A stretch of DNA of 64,000 nt from an uncultured Clostridia bacterium. Lineage in GTDB: Bacteria > Bacillota > Clostridia > Christensenellales > UBA1242. Location of the stretch: contig CAKVFH010000003.1 in assembly GCA_934746515.1 (NCBI GenBank), positions 62,001 to 126,000 of the forward strand. The letters run 5' to 3'. Both the position numbers and the translations under genes were made by a program. The notes under the pieces are model-generated. The model was not told where the DNA came from. It saw only the letters and a program-made list of their open reading frames with translations, and did no database searches. Shown here piece by piece: positions 55,171-63,945 of the stretch; position 1 is the first letter of the stretch; the number at the start of each line of letters is the position of its first letter.

Positions 55171-55244
55171 TGGCAGGGGTGGAAGGAATCGAACCCTCCT
55201 CTAAAGTTTTGGAGACTCCTATTCTACCGATGAACTACACCCCT
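55171..55244 (-). tRNA. tRNA-Trp (CCA anticodon)
   Basis: A 74-nt gene including an encoded 3' CCA. The acceptor stem AGGGGTG/CACCCCT pairs fully. The anticodon stem GGAGT/ACTTT contains two G-T pairs and its loop CTCCAAA gives anticodon CCA. The T arm is GAGGG-TTCGATT-CCTTC. The 3' end abuts a tandem repeat array that contains copies of its last 16 nt. Confidence 0.97.
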
Positions 55245-55257
55245 ATGCACATAAATA

Positions 55258-55285
55258 ATTATACTGAATTAGACTTTTTTGTCAA
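55258..55285 (-). promoter_or_regulatory. promoter of tRNA-Trp
   Basis: On the minus strand TTGACA-N16-TATAAT matches the consensus in both boxes, 14 nt upstream of the mature tRNA. Confidence 0.9.
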
Positions 55286-55344
55286 TGTTTTTGAGTTAAA
55301 TTATTTGTATATTTAACATTTTAGTGTTATCATTATTAAAGAAT

Positions 55345-55794
55345 ATGGAAAATAAATATAATGTTACAATTTACACAGACGGTGCGTGTTCTGGAAATCC
55401 TGGTGCTGGTGGTTGGGGCGCAATTTTAATGGCTGGCACGAACAGAAAAGAATTTTCTGGATTCGACAAAGAAACCACAAATAACAAAATGGAACTTACG
55501 GCGGTTATTGAAGCACTGAAAAAACTGAAAAAGCCTTGCAATGTTGAACTTTATTCTGATTCGGCGTATGTTGTCAATGCCATGACTCAAGGCTGGCTTG
55601 AAAATTGGAAAAGCAATGGTTGGCGCGGAGCTGACAAAAAGCCTGTGAAAAACATAGAACTTTGGAAAGAATTAGACAATCTTTTGCTGATTCATAGTGT
55701 CAAATTTATAAAAGTGAAAGGTCACGCGGATAATGAATTCAACAATCGTTGTGATGCTTTGGCAACTGGCGAAATTGCCAAAAATATAAACTAG
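55345..55794 (+). CDS. rnhA: ribonuclease HI
   Basis: Degrades RNA in RNA-DNA hybrids. The 149-residue protein shows [60 protein letters not shown], which supply the D-E-D-D active site and the His loop. ATG 55345 is chosen because the family N-terminus begins there; only a weak AAAG lies upstream. A small Cys-rich gene follows after 68 nt. Confidence 0.95.
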   Translation: MENKYNVTIYTDGACSGNPGAGGWGAILMAGTNRKEFSGFDKETTNNKMELTAVIEALKKLKKPCNVELYSDSAYVVNAMTQGWLENWKSNGWRGADKKPVKNIELWKELDNLLLIHSVKFIKVKGHADNEFNNRCDALATGEIAKNIN

Positions 55795-55862
55795 AAATAT
55801 TGCAAAAATTGTGCGATAACAAAAGGATAAACAATTAAAGATTAACATAAAGGAAGTAAATT

Positions 55863-56141
55863 ATGAAACAAGAAAAACATGGTGATGAAAACGGAATGTG
55901 CATTTTGGATGAGTCGCTAAAATGTGATAACTGTGGCGAATGTGATCGTTGCGACCTTGATCCAAACAAGATTTGTGATAACTGTGGCTCGTGTTTAGAT
56001 CAATACAACACAAATGAAAAGGGCTATGTTGAAGTGCCAATTGACAAAATTGACATGACTGGTTGTGACCCAAAACTCGAAGATTTTTATGAATCTATGG
56101 GGCTTCTTGATGAAGATGACGACGAAGACGATGATAAATAA
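55863..56141 (+). CDS. small cysteine-rich acidic protein
   Basis: A 92-residue protein with nine Cys, eight of them in the first half: KCDNCGECDRCDLDPNKIC followed by DNCGSC. Two similar CDNCGxC units suggest a duplicated metal-binding or Fe-S knuckle. The tail is a run of Asp and Glu. I recognise similar uncharacterised proteins in Clostridia but no function. AAAGGAAGTAAATT precedes the ATG. It probably shares a transcript with rnhA and ends at a strong terminator. Confidence 0.75.
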   Translation: MKQEKHGDENGMCILDESLKCDNCGECDRCDLDPNKICDNCGSCLDQYNTNEKGYVEVPIDKIDMTGCDPKLEDFYESMGLLDEDDDEDDDK

Positions 56142-56189
56142 TAGTGCAATAAATAAGTTATTCGCTTTTAAAAAATGAAAAATAAAAAC

Positions 56190-56219
56190 AAAAGGAACTC
56201 AAATTTGAGTTCCTTTTTC
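56190..56219. terminator. palindromic terminator after the Cys-rich gene
   Basis: A perfect 14-bp-arm palindrome beginning AAAAGGAACTCAAA and followed by T residues; it can work in both directions. Confidence 0.9.
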
Positions 56220-56307
56220 AATTAAAAATTATGTTATACAGCTAAATTTTAAGTTTTGGGCTGCCGCAATAAACATTTTTAATCAATATAAGTTTTTTGC
56301 TTAAGCG

Positions 56308-58926
56308 TTAAACATTGAAGTTTTTAGATTTAAACAATGCTAAATATACAAAATTATCAATGATTGGTGCAAAACTGATTATTGTTGGAATAATCCACAA
56401 AAGGTGGTTATATTCTTTTTGTGTAAAGCTATAAAATCCGAGTTGAAGGTTTACGCAATAGGTGATAAGAAGCAATTGAATAGTTATTATTACAGAAATA
56501 AAGAGCATTATTCTTGCATGGAATTTTGCATCAACCTTTTTGTATGGGCTTATCACAAACAGAATTGTATAATAAATCAAAATTACTGCAAAAGGAATAA
56601 ATCCAATCAGGAATGGTTTAAAACTAAACCAAGAATTGTCTTTCATTGGAGTATTGTTTAAAACGATGTAAACCGCAGAGAGAATAAACACATAGCCAAA
56701 GAACATTATTAAACTTCTCATTAAATTGATTTTATTTGCAAGCAAATAATTTTTGTCAAGTGCTTTTGAATTTGTTTGCTTGTAGTGTTCTCTAACTTTG
56801 ATGCCTTCGTCTTCAAGTTCTTTCGTGATTTCTGCAATATCTTTTGCTTTTTCAATGGCTTCCTCATTATTTTGAGTAGGTTTTTCATTTTCCAAGGCAA
56901 CTTTTGAATATTTTGAAAGACTTGACAGTTTTTCACGATAATTTGAATTTTGACCGCGATAAAATGCTTGAGTTGGTTCAACATAATTCGTTGAAATATT
57001 GTTAGAAATAATCGAGTCAATCGCATTCATGTTTTCTTGAGCATTATAGTTTTCTTGCGAACTAGTGCTTGAATCAAAACTGCTTTCAGTTTGATTTTCA
57101 GTGTCAGTTTCGCTGTAATCATTGTCGTTCGTGTAGGTTGATTCATTATATTTATTGCTTTCGATTTCGTTTGTGATTTCACTAAACGACATTGGTGCGG
57201 TGTTTTCTGGCTCGTAATCGTCTTCATCAAACGATGCATCAGACGAGTCTGTTTGATTGAAATCATAATCATTTTGAACTTGGCTCGAAGAACTTGTTTG
57301 TTGTGTTTCATAGCCTGCGTTGTCACTGCTATTGAAAAATCCGTTTGACGAAATGTTTTTAAGACTGTTTAACTCGTCGAGATCATCAACTTCGTCATTG
57401 TCTTCTGCGTCATGTTCAATTTCTTGTTCTTCGTAAGATTGTGTGTCATTTTCAAAATCTTCAATGTCTGGTGTTTTAGTTTCTTCGCCTGCTTGATCAG
57501 ATGTTTCTTCGGAATTGTCCACAGAGCTGTTAAAATTGTTTAATCTTTCAACGGCGCTTGAAAAATCATCAATTGATTTATTAACCAAGTCAGGTTTTAC
57601 ATAAAGTGAACCATCGAGCAAATCTTGTTGTTCAAGTTTGCTTTCGTCAATTTGATTCAGGTGATTTACATAAGATTTTTGGTCGCCGTAATAAGTGTTG
57701 ATAGTTTCATCATCTTGGCTATGCAAACGACTTAAAATGTTCATTTCATTTGAAGACTGGTCGGTTGTTTCATAAGAAACAGTGTTATCATCAGCTTCAG
57801 ATTTAGATTGTTTTGCGCTGAAATAAACAGGGTAGTCTTCGTCGTCAGAGTTTGAAGAAAAGCTTGCGGCCTCTTCGCTATCATCGTCAGTTAAAATGTT
57901 GTTATCTTCATTGTTTCCAAGGTCTAAAACTTCGTCGTTTGAAATTTCTGTTTCATCAGGATTGTTTTCACTGAAATAATCGTCTTCATTTTCACTATTT
58001 TTAAGAGAATCTTCATCATCAATGTCTTCAAATGCGTTAGAATTTTTGAATGCGTCATGAATGCTGAAATCTGATGCATTTTCGTTTTCAAAGTCTTCAT
58101 TTTGATTATCGTCTTCGTTTTCAGATTCAAAATCTTGCGATTCGTTGTTTGAAGAGATTTCGTAGTCACTAAAATTTTCAGCGCTTTCAGATTCTACATT
58201 TTCATCTGATTCGTCAGAGTTTTCTTCGCTATAGTTTGTCAAGTTGTTATTTTCATTTTCAAATTCATTTGAAGAGTAGTCATCGGTTTCGTCTTCTTCG
58301 GTTATGCTTGATTGATTGTCAATGTCTTCATCTTCGCTTGAATTGAGATTTTCTGAGCTTAAGCTGTTTTCAGAAATGTTTTCGTTGTTGTCATCTTCAG
58401 AAGTATTTTCATTTAAGTTGGTTTCTTCAAGTTCACTTGAGTTTTCATCGTCAGGCTCAAAGGTTTCTGAATTTTCTTCAGCGGTGTTATTTTCATCATT
58501 TGCATTATCTGTGAAGTTTGATAGTGGGGCATTAGCTTTATTTTGGATTATTTCGTCAAAATCATCTTTTTTAACCAATCTATATTCTTCATAGTTATAG
58601 TTGCTCAAAAGATTGTCAATAATGAATTTAGACTTTGCCCATTCTTCTTGTTTTTTATTGTAAAATTCGCGGCCTTTATCTGTAAGCTTATAGTAGTGTC
58701 GTTTGCCACCAATTTCGCTGTCAACCCAGTATGACGAAATTAGCCCTTGATTTTCAAGACGCTTTAAACAGCTGTAAAGAGTAGGTTGCTTAAGTTCATA
58801 AGTGCCGTTGCTCTTGTCGCTAACTTCTTTGATAATATCAAGACCATATTTATCTTCGTTAAGCATGGTTTTTAAAATGATGGTGTCGATATTGCCACGG
58901 ATTAAATCACTATCAATATTTTGCAT
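56308..58926 (-). CDS. membrane-tethered PadR-family regulator with giant acidic linker
   Basis: An 872-residue protein. Residues 1-105 form a PadR winged helix: IDTIILKTMLNEDKYGLDII, LKQPTLYSCLKRLENQGLIS and GGKRHYYKLTDKGREF are classic. About 140-690 is low-complexity Asp/Glu/Ser/Asn sequence, strongly acidic. The last ~140 residues contain four membrane helices. PadR proteins are usually ~110-180-residue soluble repressors, so this is a large fusion. A transmembrane signal to DNA binding is inferred. AAAGGAATAAAGCTG precedes the ATG. It stands alone, with no obvious target operon beside it. Confidence 0.87.
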   Translation of the reverse strand: MQNIDSDLIRGNIDTIILKTMLNEDKYGLDIIKEVSDKSNGTYELKQPTLYSCLKRLENQGLISSYWVDSEIGGKRHYYKLTDKGREFYNKKQEEWAKSKFIIDNLLSNYNYEEYRLVKKDDFDEIIQNKANAPLSNFTDNANDENNTAEENSETFEPDDENSSELEETNLNENTSEDDNNENISENSLSSENLNSSEDEDIDNQSSITEEDETDDYSSNEFENENNNLTNYSEENSDESDENVESESAENFSDYEISSNNESQDFESENEDDNQNEDFENENASDFSIHDAFKNSNAFEDIDDEDSLKNSENEDDYFSENNPDETEISNDEVLDLGNNEDNNILTDDDSEEAASFSSNSDDEDYPVYFSAKQSKSEADDNTVSYETTDQSSNEMNILSRLHSQDDETINTYYGDQKSYVNHLNQIDESKLEQQDLLDGSLYVKPDLVNKSIDDFSSAVERLNNFNSSVDNSEETSDQAGEETKTPDIEDFENDTQSYEEQEIEHDAEDNDEVDDLDELNSLKNISSNGFFNSSDNAGYETQQTSSSSQVQNDYDFNQTDSSDASFDEDDYEPENTAPMSFSEITNEIESNKYNESTYTNDNDYSETDTENQTESSFDSSTSSQENYNAQENMNAIDSIISNNISTNYVEPTQAFYRGQNSNYREKLSSLSKYSKVALENEKPTQNNEEAIEKAKDIAEITKELEDEGIKVREHYKQTNSKALDKNYLLANKINLMRSLIMFFGYVFILSAVYIVLNNTPMKDNSWFSFKPFLIGFIPFAVILIYYTILFVISPYKKVDAKFHARIMLFISVIITIQLLLITYCVNLQLGFYSFTQKEYNHLLWIIPTIISFAPIIDNFVYLALFKSKNFNV

Positions 58927-59131
58927 CAGCTTTATTCCTTTATGTTATTCTCTGCAAATTTTTATACTTTTAGATACTATAATAATAATATTAAATTCAT
59001 TGTTAGTCAAATAAAATAAGCAGAAAAGCCACAATAAACCCTTATAAAAGGACAAATTTAACGATTATAGTTTAATAAATTTTGTTTTGAAAAATTTAAA
59101 ATTGTTGTATAATCTTTGATAGGAGATATTT

Positions 59132-59800
59132 ATGATAGTTCCAGACTATGTTGAAAGATCAAAAAGAAAAACTTTGTCGCTGACAGTTTTGAAAAACGGG
59201 AGTGTGATTGTTAAGGCTCCAATTTCGATGCGTGACGATGTTATCAATCGCTTTGTTGAAGACAAACAGACATGGATTCGCGAAAAACTTGTAAGCATAA
59301 AAGAAAATCAAAACAAGTTTGAAGATGTTATTTCAATGAGAAACTGCTTAATTTTTGGCAATAAATACAAGCTTGTTAGGGCAGATGTAAAACAAATTCA
59401 AACCAGCAACAATTTCGAGCTTTTGATTCCAAACAAACTTGATGGTGAAAAACTCACAAAATCGGTGGCGTCATGGTTCAAAAAACTCGCAAAAAAAGCT
59501 CTTTTAGATAGGCTCGAATTTATTGAAAGCAGAGTCAATTTGAAATCTTCATCTTTCAAAATCGGTGATAGCAGGGGGCGTTGGGGTTCTTGTAACAGTT
59601 ATGGAAATATAATTTTAAATTATCGTGTTGTGATGCTTCCGCCAATGATAATTGACTATGTTTTGGTTCATGAACTTTGCCATTTGGTGGAACTCAATCA
59701 CAGCAAAAGATTTTGGGAGAATGTTGAAAAATATTTGCCAAACTATGAGCTTCCAAGAAAGAATATAAAAGAGTATGGTTTTTTGCTTAACATGTTTTAA
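59132..59800 (+). CDS. YgjP-like zinc metallopeptidase (M48/DUF45)
   Basis: A 222-residue protein with the DUF45 layout: N-terminal strand-rich region (SLTVLKNGSVIVKAPISM), SRGRWGSCNSYGNIILNYRV, and the zinc motif VHELCHLVELNHSKRFW. The HExxH-type motif reads HELCH. YgjP-like proteins are predicted metal-dependent hydrolases whose substrate is disputed. ATAGGAGATATTT precedes the ATG. It is monocistronic and ends at a strong terminator. Confidence 0.9.
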   Translation: MIVPDYVERSKRKTLSLTVLKNGSVIVKAPISMRDDVINRFVEDKQTWIREKLVSIKENQNKFEDVISMRNCLIFGNKYKLVRADVKQIQTSNNFELLIPNKLDGEKLTKSVASWFKKLAKKALLDRLEFIESRVNLKSSSFKIGDSRGRWGSCNSYGNIILNYRVVMLPPMIIDYVLVHELCHLVELNHSKRFWENVEKYLPNYELPRKNIKEYGFLLNMF

Positions 59801-59833
59801 ATATTGATATAAAATAATAACCATATAAATAAT

Positions 59834-59880
59834 AAAAAGACTGATAATTCAAGCATTTTTGATTATCAGTCTTTTTAATT
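59834..59880. terminator. bidirectional terminator, YgjP-like / ATP-grasp
   Basis: AAAAAGACTGATAAT pairs with ATTATCAGTCTTTTT, a 15-bp stem between convergent genes. Confidence 0.92.
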
Positions 59881-59955
59881 TACTTTTATTATAATTTATA
59901 AATCAAACGCAAATTCACAAGCTTTTGCTTTGTGGTTTTGTTTTATGTTCTTTAT

Positions 59956-60858
59956 TTAGTCTAACAGTTCAGACAGAACTTGTGCATAAATTTCTTTTGT
60001 TAAAGTTAGGTTTTCCTTAGAAAAGCTTGCAAATTTTCCCATTGTCACGCTTCCATTGATTTCCAAAATCATAAGCTCGCCATTGGCTGTTTCAATAATG
60101 TCTACGGTTGCAAACTTTATGTTGAGCTCTTTGCATGCAATTTTTGATAGTTGTGATAGTTTTTGGGTAATTGCTTTATCAGTAACTTGTTCTGGATTTG
60201 CACCAAATTTAAGATTGTGACGCCAGCTTAAAATAATTTTTTCATCAGCTTTTGGCACCATATTTTTGTCAATTTCTTTATCAATCTTGATTTTGTTTTG
60301 ATACTTTTTAGCGCAGAGAGTTTTAATTGAATCAACTCCGTTTCCAGCAACGAATGGTCTGACTTTATCAAAAACCAATTTTACTTCACCATTTAACATA
60401 ACAACTCTATATTCATGGCTAATTTCATAGAAAGGTGAAACCGTAAGTGAGTTATATTTTGACAATATTAGCTGTGATTTTGTTTTTAAGTCATAACTAT
60501 TGCATACCTTATAAACATCTTTTCCGCTCATGCCTTCATTGTATTTTAACACCAAGTTTTTATATGTTTTCAAAAGTTTTTCGAGATGTTTTTGGGTGTC
60601 CTTATCAGCAGGTGAGTTTGCATAAAAATAAAAGTGTTTTACACAGGGTATATTTTTGTTGTTTAAAATTTCATAAACCGCTGATTTATCTTTTAAAATT
60701 TTGTAAACTGCCGAGTCATTCATTTCAAAAATATTATCATAAATATAGGTTTGTTTGTTATTTTTAGATAACTTTAGACAATAGCCGTCGCAAAAAATCT
60801 GGGCTGTTATATTTTTTTCTTTACAGATTTCTAAAATGATTTCGTTGATAAAAGACAT
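59956..60858 (-). CDS. ATP-grasp ligase-like protein
   Basis: A 300-residue protein. ATP-grasp features are visible: NLVLKYNEGMSGKDVYKV (the lysine and glycine-rich loop), ISHEYRVVMLNGEVKLVFDKVRP, and a C-terminal metal site with FATVDIIE and LMILEINGSVTMG. Such enzymes join a carboxylate to an amine or thiol. The pattern of the central part resembles RimK and cyanophycin-synthetase-type ligases, but the substrate cannot be inferred. AAAGGAGAAATAA precedes the ATG. No peptide or partner gene is adjacent. Confidence 0.8.
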   Translation of the reverse strand: MSFINEIILEICKEKNITAQIFCDGYCLKLSKNNKQTYIYDNIFEMNDSAVYKILKDKSAVYEILNNKNIPCVKHFYFYANSPADKDTQKHLEKLLKTYKNLVLKYNEGMSGKDVYKVCNSYDLKTKSQLILSKYNSLTVSPFYEISHEYRVVMLNGEVKLVFDKVRPFVAGNGVDSIKTLCAKKYQNKIKIDKEIDKNMVPKADEKIILSWRHNLKFGANPEQVTDKAITQKLSQLSKIACKELNIKFATVDIIETANGELMILEINGSVTMGKFASFSKENLTLTKEIYAQVLSELLD

Positions 60859-61000
60859 TTATTTCTCCTTTGAGTATATAACTTGAAAACTGAAGCGGGG
60901 TATTTATAAGATATGATTTTATAACCAATTTTACAAATAAATAAAGTTATTTTTGTTAGTATTTTAATTTGATTGCTTTATTAAATTTGAAACAATAATT

Positions 61001-61504
61001 TTAAAAATTGTCTTCTTCAATTCTGCCAGTGAGTTCGCCGAAGTTTTTTAGAGATTCAAAATTTTGCTGACGCATTGCTTCGTATGCAATTATAGCGACA
61101 GAATTTGAAAGATTCAAACTTCTGGCTTTTTCACTCATTGGAATTCGAATGCATTTATCATAGTTATGTTTTAATATATTTTCGCTTAAACCATAGCTCT
61201 CTTTTCCAAAAACGATAAAGCAGTTTTCATCGTATTTAACTTCTGTGTAGGTCTTTTGAGATTTTGTGCTTGCATAAAAAAATTGAGCATTTGGAAATCT
61301 GTCCCAAATGTCTTGAATTGAATCTACAACTTGAACTTTTGCAAAGTCGAGATAATCCATTCCGGCGCGCTTGAAGTGCTTGTCGTCCATAATAAATCCG
61401 AGTGGTTTAACCATGAACAAATTTGCGTTGATCGCTGCACAAGTTCTAACAATATTGCCTGCATTTTGTGGTATTTCAGGCTCAACCAAAACAATGTTAA
61501 TCAT
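61001..61504 (-). CDS. trmL: tRNA (cytidine(34)-2'-O)-methyltransferase
   Basis: A 167-residue minimal SPOUT methyltransferase acting on the wobble base of leucine tRNAs. Motifs: VEPEIPQNAGNIVRTCAA, IVFGKESYGLSENIL and RIPMSEKARSLNLSNSVAI. AGAAGGAATATTT precedes the ATG. It lies upstream of the ATP-grasp gene on the same strand, with 142 nt between them. Confidence 0.95.
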   Translation of the reverse strand: MINIVLVEPEIPQNAGNIVRTCAAINANLFMVKPLGFIMDDKHFKRAGMDYLDFAKVQVVDSIQDIWDRFPNAQFFYASTKSQKTYTEVKYDENCFIVFGKESYGLSENILKHNYDKCIRIPMSEKARSLNLSNSVAIIAYEAMRQQNFESLKNFGELTGRIEEDNF

Positions 61505-61644
61505 AAATATTCCTTCTTTTAGACTTGAATATTAAATTTTTTAGATTTAAGACTTAAGTTTTATACATAAAAATAGTTGGCGTGACCGCCTTACAAATAT
61601 AATTTAACCTAAGAATTAAGTTAAACTTTAAAAGGTTTGAAAAA

Positions 61645-62016
61645 TCATTCTTCCCAAGGAAAAATAACCCATTTGTCAGTCTTTTCAAACACATAAAAAT
61701 CAGGTTTAACAATGCTTCTTTTGTGGTAAAACATTGTCGCAATGTAATATTTATTAAATTGAGTGTCGTTTTCTGTGAAATGCAAAAGTGTTCTTCCGCT
61801 GTCCGCAATGTCATCCACAATCAAGCAGCCTTTCGACGCATTTAAAAGTAGGGGAATGTCGAGTTTGTAGGAAATTAAAGTTGCCAAAATCATTCCGCCG
61901 CGTGGCACTCCATAAACACCAGTTGGGTGAATGTTTTTCGATTCAAGCTCTTTAACGAGTTTGTCAGCAAAGTTTGTCATGTCTTGCCATGTTACATGAA
62001 TTTTGTTATCTTCCAT
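61645..62016 (-). CDS. short phosphoribosyltransferase-fold protein
   Basis: A 123-residue type I PRTase-like protein. The PRPP-binding loop is GCLIVDDIADSGRTL (near residues 63-77), and the N-terminal YGVPRGGMILATLISYKL loop is as in xanthine/guanine and hypoxanthine PRTases. It is shorter than typical Xpt or Gpt (~150-190), missing part of the hood. It may salvage purines; small stand-alone forms also occur in phages. AAAGGAGAATTT precedes the ATG. Confidence 0.82.
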   Translation of the reverse strand: MEDNKIHVTWQDMTNFADKLVKELESKNIHPTGVYGVPRGGMILATLISYKLDIPLLLNASKGCLIVDDIADSGRTLLHFTENDTQFNKYYIATMFYHKRSIVKPDFYVFEKTDKWVIFPWEE

Positions 62017-62080
62017 AAATTCTCCTTTCGTTTAAAAATTCTGCAAAATAATTTAATTTTTAAAATTGTTTAAATAGATT

Positions 62081-62230
62081 GTTGGGGGAGTGAAATTAGC
62101 TAAACTAACCGCTTTTGTGCTTGCGCAAAGATAAATTTTTTCTGATGAATCACCCATCAAAGTTGAGTGTAAAATACAATTTCTTGCGTGAAAAATCAGA
62201 AATTTTGGGGGAGTAAAAACCAAATTAGTA
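62081..62230. repeat. degenerate direct repeat containing TTGGGGGAGT
   Basis: Two copies, near 62082 and 62204, share TTGGGGGAGT followed by an A-rich stretch and a TTAG sequence. They are about 122 bp apart. Confidence 0.45.
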
Positions 62231-62518
62231 TTGATAAATGATTGATTAGCGCCAGTGAAAAGTAATTTTTTTTATCTAAATCACTCTTTATAAGAAATAA
62301 TGAATATAAACATTCTATAATAATTGAAAAACTAAATCAACCATAATGACAGCACTTTAGTCAAATTCAATCAAAATTGTATTAAAATAATGCAAGAAAA
62401 CGATAACAAAATTTGAGAAATTATGTCAATAAACGCTCATGTCATTTTTCAAAAAGGGATTCAATTTTTTTCTGACAGACTAAAGATAGCATTAAAACCA
62501 AGTGTAAAAACCAAAAAA

Positions 62519-62765
62519 TAGTTTAGTTGATTAGTATGGTTGCAGCAGCTCAAACGAAGTCATTCACAAAAAGCGGACTCAAAAATATAAACAATAACGA
62601 TGAGAAGCTTATCAAAACTTACATAAAAAACCAAGATTAAAAATCTACAATTAGTTTAGTTGATTAGTATGTTTGCAGCAGCTCTAACAAAACCATTCAT
62701 AAAAAGCAACCTAAAAAGATTAGTTATAGTGATGAAAATTAACTATTAAATCTTACACAAAAAAC
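62519..62765. repeat. 133-bp degenerate tandem repeat
   Basis: TAGTTTAGTTGATTAGTATG at 62519 recurs exactly at 62652. It is followed in both by TTGCAGCAGCTC, ATTCA and AAAAAGC segments with scattered differences. Confidence 0.75.
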
Positions 62766-63300
62766 TTTGCAGGACAGACATAAAAACATGATTAACAACA
62801 TTACTTGGTGGGGTAAAAGGGACTTAAATAACAAGACATCGCATTTTCATTGTTAAAAACCCAAGGCTTGTAAATGTTGAAAAATTCAGCATTTGTTAAT
62901 AATCAATTTTTAATTTATTCGCAAAAGACAGGTTTTGCGAATAAATGGGCGGGATTCGGTGGGGGTTTTCAACTCAAATTTTATTTATTAACAGCTTGTG
63001 CTTGTTTGAGCTTGAATGATGATGATTTGGTTTCTGGTTTGGTTTAAGATTTATGATTGATTTGATGCTTGCATGCTTCAATTGTTGAACTTCTTTTTTA
63101 TGGTTTCTGTTCATTTGAATTTATCATAATTCACATTATTTTGTGACGCATAATACTGTCACGAACCTAAACAGTTTTATGTCACACATAGCATTATAAA
63201 TTTGATAAGCAAATCATGGTTTGATATGTGCTAACAACTAACTAAATCCGTCGTTTTGTTTTATGATTTTTTGTAACAAGATTTCAAAGAATCTCTCCCA

Positions 63301-63945
63301 GACGCGTTCAGACAGAATTGTCGCTTGTTTTTTGGCGATAATGTTTGGATATTTTCTGATGCGGTGTGTGAATAAATTTTTATGAGCAACAAGACAGACG
63401 CGCTCACGCAGAATGATTTTATTTTGCGTGGCAAAATTTTGCAGCTATCTGTGTAAAAAGTGTTTTGCGATGCTTTGAGATAGAATGAAATATTTTTTGT
63501 GATATGCAAAATCAATCTGATTTAAGGCATAATCAATAAGTGTTTTTTAATGCTATTACATTGTGACGCGTTCAGACAGAATTGTTGGTTGTTTTTGGTG
63601 TAACGTTTGCATTTTTTTTGTTGAGCCGAGCGATTAAATGCAATTAAACTTACACGCCAGACGCGTTCAGACAGAATTGTAACTGCATTTGCTGTCAAAA
63701 TTTGTATTGATTTGTGTTGTGTTCAATAATTTTTAAAATTAAAGTTAGACGCGTTCACACAGAACGATTTCTAGATTATGTGTCAAATTAAATTTTTGTT
63801 TTGACAAAAGATGTTTTATGCATTAACTTTTATTTCACGCGCGTTCACGCAGAATGCTTATAAAAATTCGTGTATTAAATTCAATCTTTTGTTGGATACA
63901 ACAATTTGACACACTCATTTTGTCAGACACAGCCACACAGAATAT
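63301..63945. repeat. periodic array of ~21-bp repeats every 82-96 bp
   Basis: Consensus GACGCGTTCAGACAGAATTG. Exact copies start at 63301, 63565 and 63660. Variants start at 63397 (GACGCGCTCACGCAGAATG), 63748 (GACGCGTTCACACAGAACG), 63838 and 63925, and a decayed copy at 63479. Spacings are 96, 82, 86, 95, 88, 90 and 87 bp. Intervening sequences are partly alike (for example TTGTTTTTGG after two copies). The array may continue past the window end. Confidence 0.85.

Noticed and set aside
63261..63515. 84-residue minus-strand open frame
   Set aside because: It is composed of the periodic repeat and its spacers, has no ribosome binding site, and matches no family I recognise.
63301..63945. CRISPR array
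   Set aside because: Repeats of about 21 bp are separated by 61-75 bp, vary between copies, and the intervening sequences are partly alike. No cas genes are present.
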